Source: Lichenicoccus sp965276875
GTDB lineage: Bacteria > Pseudomonadota > Alphaproteobacteria > Acetobacterales > Acetobacteraceae
Direction: 5' to 3'
Assembly: GCF_965276875.1 (NCBI RefSeq)
Contig: NZ_OZ255701.1
Location: forward strand, 1,488,001-1,552,000
DNA length: 64,000 bases
Below are positions 60,454 to 64,000 of this stretch, one piece after another; positions within the stretch are counted from its first letter, which is position 1, and the number at the start of each line of letters is the position of its first letter. The notes below the pieces were generated by a model, which searched no databases, had not been told where the DNA came from, and saw only the letters and a program-made list of their open reading frames with translations. The translations under genes and the position numbers were made by a program.

Positions 60454-61973
60454 TCCATCACCGCCGCATGACCGGTGGTCGCGATAGCCGGCGGCTTGCG
60501 GATCAGGAACACCAAAGGTGCCGCGATCATCGCCACGATCATCATCAACTTGAAATCGTCGATGTAGGCGATCGTGGTCGCCTGGCGCGTCACCACCGCA
60601 TTGAGCGCCGCGGCACCTTGACGTTGCACCGGGTCCCAGAGCCGCCCTGGTGCACCGCTGCGCAGCGCCTGGTTGAAGGGTGTGACCAGGGCTGCGATCG
60701 AGGCGTGGTTGACCTGGGTGTTTCGGATCAGCAGCGCGCCGGTCACGGAAATGCCGATCGAGCTGCCGAGATTGCGCATCAGGCTGTAGATGCTCGTGCC
60801 CTGGGTGCGCAATTCGAGCGGCAAGGTCGCGAACGTCACCGTGGAGAGTGCCACAAAGACGAAGCCGACGCTCGCACCCTGCAGGAAACCACTCACCACG
60901 ATGGCCCTCTCGGACACGTCCGGGGTGAAGCCGGCCATAAGGTAAAGCGCGTAGATCGTCACCGCGAAGCCGAATAGCGTCAGCATCCGCGCGCTGATCC
61001 GTCCCATCAGGCGCCCGCAAATGAACATTGCCAGCATCGTGCCCGCCCCGCGTGGCGCCAGCACGAGGCCGGCGGTGAGCACCGGATAGTTCATCAGGTT
61101 CTGTAGATACGGCGTGAGCAGCGCCAGCGTCGCATACAGGATCAGGCCGACCAGGAAGATGAAGATGTTGCCGACGACGAAGTTCACGTCGCGCAACAGG
61201 CGCGGCGAGATGAACGGCCGTTCGGCCAGCAGAAAATGCACGATGAAGCCATAGAGCCCGATGCCGGCCACGCAGGCCTCGATGATGATCTCAGGTGCGG
61301 AGAACCAGTCCAGCTGCTCGCCGCGATCGAGCATGGTCTGCAACGCGCCGATGCCCAATCCGAGCATGGCAAAGCCGGTCCAGTCGAAACGCGAACGAAC
61401 GCGGTTGGTCTCCGGCAGGAAGCCGAGCAGACCGACTGTCGTGGCGATGCCGACGGGCACGTTGATGTAGAATACCCAGCGCCAGCTGTAATTCTGCGTC
61501 AGCCACCCTCCGAGCGTTGGCCCCAGGATCGGTCCGACCATGACACCGATGCCCCAGAGCGCCATCGCCGAACCACGCTGCTCGACCGGGTAGATATCGA
61601 ACATCACCGCCTGCGACAGCGGCACCAGGGATGCGCCAAACATCCCCTGCAGCAGCCGGAACAGCACGATCTGTTCGATCGACTGCGACACACCGCAAAG
61701 CACCGAGGCGACGGTGAAGCCGAGCACGGCAACCACGAACAGCCGGGTGCGGCCGAAGCGGGCGCTCAGCCAGCCGGTCGGCGCGGTCATGATCGCGGCC
61801 GCCACGATGTAGCTGGTCAGCACCCAGTTGATCTGGTCCTGGCTGGCGGCGAGCGAGCCCTGCATGTAGGGCAGCGCGACATTGGCGATGGTGCTGTCGA
61901 GCGACTGCATCAGCGTTGCCAGCATCGCGCACAGTGTCAGCACGCCACGGTTGGGCGTGCGCACCACGCTCAC
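60450..61973 (-). CDS. emrB: EmrB/QacA-type MFS multidrug efflux transporter (DHA2, 14 TM)
   Basis: The 507-residue protein has fourteen predicted membrane segments and DHA2 motifs. LDSTIANVALPYMQGSL is in the first loop and helix 1, GWLSARFGRTRLFV is the loop 2-3 motif A, and GPILGPTLGGWL is helix 5 motif C of drug/proton antiporters. It pairs with the HlyD-type protein upstream to export compounds across both membranes. GTG 61973 overlaps the emrA stop as GTGA. The operon order is MarR-EmrA-EmrB. Confidence 0.92.
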   Translation of the reverse strand: MSVVRTPNRGVLTLCAMLATLMQSLDSTIANVALPYMQGSLAASQDQINWVLTSYIVAAAIMTAPTGWLSARFGRTRLFVVAVLGFTVASVLCGVSQSIEQIVLFRLLQGMFGASLVPLSQAVMFDIYPVEQRGSAMALWGIGVMVGPILGPTLGGWLTQNYSWRWVFYINVPVGIATTVGLLGFLPETNRVRSRFDWTGFAMLGLGIGALQTMLDRGEQLDWFSAPEIIIEACVAGIGLYGFIVHFLLAERPFISPRLLRDVNFVVGNIFIFLVGLILYATLALLTPYLQNLMNYPVLTAGLVLAPRGAGTMLAMFICGRLMGRISARMLTLFGFAVTIYALYLMAGFTPDVSERAIVVSGFLQGASVGFVFVALSTVTFATLPLELRTQGTSIYSLMRNLGSSIGISVTGALLIRNTQVNHASIAALVTPFNQALRSGAPGRLWDPVQRQGAAALNAVVTRQATTIAYIDDFKLMMIVAMIAAPLVFLIRKPPAIATTGHAAVMD

Positions 61974-63073
61974 GGGATCAGGTCGGACAGATGCCGGACA
62001 TGGCCGGTGTCGATATCGAGCTCGACGCTCATTCCGGCGCGCAAATCCCCCGCGCTCCCGCGATGCGCGACGCTGACCCGCAAGGGGATGCGCTGCACCA
62101 CCTTGACCCAGTTGCCAGACGTGTTCTGCGCCGGCAGCACCGAGAACTCCGAGCCGCTGGCCGGGGCGACGCTCTGCACCGTGCCGTGCCAAACCTGCCC
62201 CGGATAGGTGTCGACATGGACATCAACGGCATCACCCGGCCGCACCCAGGTCAATTCCGTCTCCTTTGGATTGCCCTCGGCCCAGACCTGCTTGGTCGAG
62301 ACCAGAGCGAAGGCTGGTGTCGCGGCGGCGAGATACATACCCGGCTGCACGCTATCCACCTGGGTGACAATGCCGTCGAAAGGTGCGCGAACCACGGTAT
62401 GCTCGAGTTCGCGCTCGGCCTCGTCCACCCGTGCCTGCGCCTGGGCGTAGGCTGGCGTCTGGGTCGCATCGATATCGGCGTTGCCGCCGAGCTTGGCGAG
62501 CTGCAAATCGCCCTGCGACTGGAGCGCGTTCACCGATTGCTGGTCGGCCGCGAGCTTGAAGCGGGCATCATCGGTTTCCGCGCGTGTCGCCGCCCCGGTG
62601 CCGACCAGGCCGGCAAATCGCTTGAAGTCCTCCTGGTCGGACCGCACCAGCGCCTCGCGCGCCTGCACCTCGTGCTGCTGGCGCTGATAGTCACGCTTCA
62701 TCGCGGCCACATCCAGCACAACCTGGCCGCGCGCCGCCTTGGCACCGTCGAGCGCGATCCTGAATGGCCGTTGGTTTAACCGAAACAGTACCTCGCCTCG
62801 ATGCACGCGCTGGCCCTCATGCACCGCGACCACGGACACGATGCCGGAGACGTCAGTACTTACCGAAAGCCTCGCCGCCTGAACTGTGGCATCGTCGATC
62901 GAGACGATTCGACCGCTCTCCAGCCACCAGGCCGCGGCCGCGACAAGCAGGACCACGACCCCGCCCAGGATCAGCAACGGCCGCAGCACACGACTACGCC
63001 AGCGCGCGCCACTGCGCGTGCCGGCATTATCCTTGCCCACGCGCGCGTCGATGCCGGTTGCCTGCGACATCAC
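61970..63073 (-). CDS. emrA: EmrA/HlyD-type membrane fusion protein
   Basis: The 367-residue periplasmic adaptor has one N-terminal membrane segment (PLLILGGVVVLLVAAAAWWL, near residues 32-51). The lipoyl-like half is DVSGIVSVVAVHEGQRVHRGEVLFRL. A coiled-coil hairpin (about 115-200) and the barrel segment VVRAPFDGIVTQVDSVQPGMYL follow. It bridges EmrB and an outer-membrane channel, not encoded here. The GTG 63073 or ATG 63070 start overlaps the MarR stop (TGATG). Operon with marR and emrB. Confidence 0.92.
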   Translation of the reverse strand: MMSQATGIDARVGKDNAGTRSGARWRSRVLRPLLILGGVVVLLVAAAAWWLESGRIVSIDDATVQAARLSVSTDVSGIVSVVAVHEGQRVHRGEVLFRLNQRPFRIALDGAKAARGQVVLDVAAMKRDYQRQQHEVQAREALVRSDQEDFKRFAGLVGTGAATRAETDDARFKLAADQQSVNALQSQGDLQLAKLGGNADIDATQTPAYAQAQARVDEAERELEHTVVRAPFDGIVTQVDSVQPGMYLAAATPAFALVSTKQVWAEGNPKETELTWVRPGDAVDVHVDTYPGQVWHGTVQSVAPASGSEFSVLPAQNTSGNWVKVVQRIPLRVSVAHRGSAGDLRAGMSVELDIDTGHVRHLSDLIP

Positions 63074-63534
63074 GCACTCGCCTGCAATTCGCCGGCGAGC
63101 GGCCGTCGGCAGACACCGATATTGGTCTTCATGCGCAAAAGCACCTCGGAGACGTTCTGCAGCTCCGAGTCGGCGATATTTTCGGTCAGCAGCTTGCCAA
63201 TTGCTTCGCGCTGCACGTCCATCGCCGCCAGCACCGGCGTGGCCTCAGGGCGCAGATGCAACCGCCAGATGCGCCGGTCGCTCGGATCGGACCGCCGCTC
63301 GACCAGACCGCGCGACTCCAGCCGGTCGACGAGCCTGCCGACGGAAATCGGCTCCACCTCGAGAATTTCGGCTAATGCACGCTGCGTAAGACCCGGCGCA
63401 CGCTTTACCCGGCTCAGGATCATCCATTGCGCGCGGGTCATGCCGTGCAGGCGTGCGCGCTTATCCGCCTCGGTGCGGATCAACCGGGCCAAGTCGTTGA
63501 GCAGGATCAGCAGATCGCCGGCTGTCGTTTTCAC
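63070..63534 (-). CDS. MarR family transcriptional regulator of the EmrAB operon
   Basis: The 154-residue protein has the MarR winged helix: TRAQWMILSRVKRAPGLTQRALAEILEVEPISVGRLVDRLESRGLVERRSDPSDRRIWRLHL, at about residues 32-95. The wing carries DRR, which contacts DNA. A GTG start at 63534 is used. It is the first gene of the MarR-EmrA-EmrB operon, with a TTGACA just upstream on the minus strand (63564-63569). It probably represses its own operon and responds to the exported compound. Confidence 0.9.
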   Translation of the reverse strand: MKTTAGDLLILLNDLARLIRTEADKRARLHGMTRAQWMILSRVKRAPGLTQRALAEILEVEPISVGRLVDRLESRGLVERRSDPSDRRIWRLHLRPEATPVLAAMDVQREAIGKLLTENIADSELQNVSEVLLRMKTNIGVCRRPLAGELQASA

Positions 63535-63538
63535 AGCA

Positions 63539-63569
63539 TATCTATGATAAGCACCGTTACGATTGTCAA
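63539..63569 (-). promoter_or_regulatory. Predicted MarR-EmrAB promoter/operator
   Basis: On the minus strand TTGACA (plus 63564-63569) is followed by an A/T-rich patch with TATCAT (plus 63544-63549) and a short dyad TATC-N3-GATA (63539-63549). The spacing to TATCAT is short (14 bases), so the exact -10 is uncertain. A MarR operator overlapping this patch is likely. Confidence 0.45.
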
Positions 63570-63621
63570 GCGGCGGTCATGCACGGTTGGCGGCCCGCTT
63601 CAAGCATGGCAGCCTGTCCTG

Positions 63622-64000
63622 ATGCGCATAGCCTGCCTCGCCGCTCTCTTATGCCTCTGCGCCGCGGCACCGATAGCGGCCCCCTATCAGCCCGCGCATC
63701 GCGGCGGCACCTTGCGGCTCACCGCCGATGGCGGCGCCGGCACGCTCGACCCGCAGATCAACTATCTCACCGAGGGCGCGCAGGTCCTCGCGGTTACCAA
63801 CGATACGCTGACCAACTTCGCCAAGGTCAACGGCCCTGGCAGCAGCACCCTGGTCGCCGACCTTGCCGAGTCGTTGCCGACGCCCACCGACGGCGGCCGC
63901 ACCTACGTATTTCACCTGCGTCGGGGGATCCGCTTTTCCACCGGCCAGCCGGTGCGGCCGAGCGATGTACTCGCGACCATGCGCCGGATTTTCGAGGTCG
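63622..64000 (+). CDS. ABC transporter peptide/nickel-type substrate-binding protein, N-terminal part
   Basis: The visible 126 residues begin with a signal peptide (ACLAALLCLCAAAPIA, cleavage near residue 20) and then the SBP family 5 pattern. GGTLRLTADGGAGTLDPQINY is followed by LVADLAESLPTP and TYVFHLRRGIRFSTGQPVRPSDV, typical of peptide, dipeptide or nickel-binding proteins of ABC importers. The gene runs off the right edge. Start ATG 63622 is clear. The ligand cannot be read from this part. Confidence 0.88.
   Translation, partial: MRIACLAALLCLCAAAPIAAPYQPAHRGGTLRLTADGGAGTLDPQINYLTEGAQVLAVTNDTLTNFAKVNGPGSSTLVADLAESLPTPTDGGRTYVFHLRRGIRFSTGQPVRPSDVLATMRRIFEV

Overview
The window looks like chromosomal DNA of a GC-rich alphaproteobacterium, most likely an Acetobacteraceae-type member of the Rhodospirillales. 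Evidence for this: a hopanoid operon in the order hpnA-hpnB-hpnC-hpnD, a conserved lrp / trxB / lysR neighbourhood, sppA next to ihfB, a flagellar stator pair, and two direct-repeat operators of the alphaproteobacterial LexA type (GAAC-N7-GAAC). No rRNA, CRISPR array, insertion sequence or phage structural block was recognised. Genes are tightly packed with many 1-4 base start/stop overlaps. This assignment comes from reading the sequence only.

Layout. 1-3322 (minus): hopanoid genes hpnA, hpnB, hpnC and the start of hpnD. 3425-6355: prephenate/arogenate dehydrogenase, a small hidden membrane peptide, an aldo/keto reductase and a TetR regulator. 6343-11333 (minus): a sugar epimerase, a ThiF/MoeB adenylyltransferase, a DsrE protein, an SH3 protein, pyruvate kinase and a secreted protein. 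11411-14017: a LexA-type box directly in front of a radical SAM DNA-repair protein and a DUF4130-UdgX fusion. 14324-21605: envelope proteins (a WxxGxW lipoprotein, a degenerate ExeA-like membrane protein, an OmpA protein), a GST, a haloacid dehalogenase, an S9 peptidase and a Mn catalase. 21875-26144: guaA, a tRNA-Arg(ACG), a transporter, free methionine-R-sulfoxide reductase and a Nudix hydrolase. 26149-33761: motB-motA in reversed order, an ArnT-like glycosyltransferase, lrp / trxB / lysR, and GDP-mannose synthesis. 33814-36764: a DUF429-like protein and two small proteins behind a second LexA-type box, then ihfB and sppA.

36880-44158: a coniferyl-aldehyde-type dehydrogenase, two large proteins of unknown function, a VOC protein, a palindrome and G12 tract, a cold-shock gene followed by two small proteins, and a chorismate-lyase-like protein. 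44143-51904 (minus): a translationally coupled seven-gene glycan cluster with two sugar-nucleotide epimerases, a B12-binding radical SAM enzyme, a GT4 glycosyltransferase and three CgeB-like glycosyltransferases. 52012-57286: small zinc and membrane proteins, tRNA-Arg(CCG), a lipoprotein hydrolase, a zinc-finger protein and polA with an apparent CTG start. 57287-58749: a decayed histone-deacetylase-family gene, a low-GC DUF3828-like gene, and a second copy of the deacetylase tail. 58774-63534: two efflux or detoxification modules with their regulators (a quinone-oxidoreductase-like protein with TetR; MarR-EmrA-EmrB). 63622-64000: start of a peptide-binding ABC protein.

The most interesting signals are the two near-identical SOS-type boxes, one controlling the covalent uracil-DNA-binding module and the other heading an uncharacterised set of small proteins, and the B12/radical-SAM glycan operon. 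Promoter, operator and functional statements are predictions from sequence only.
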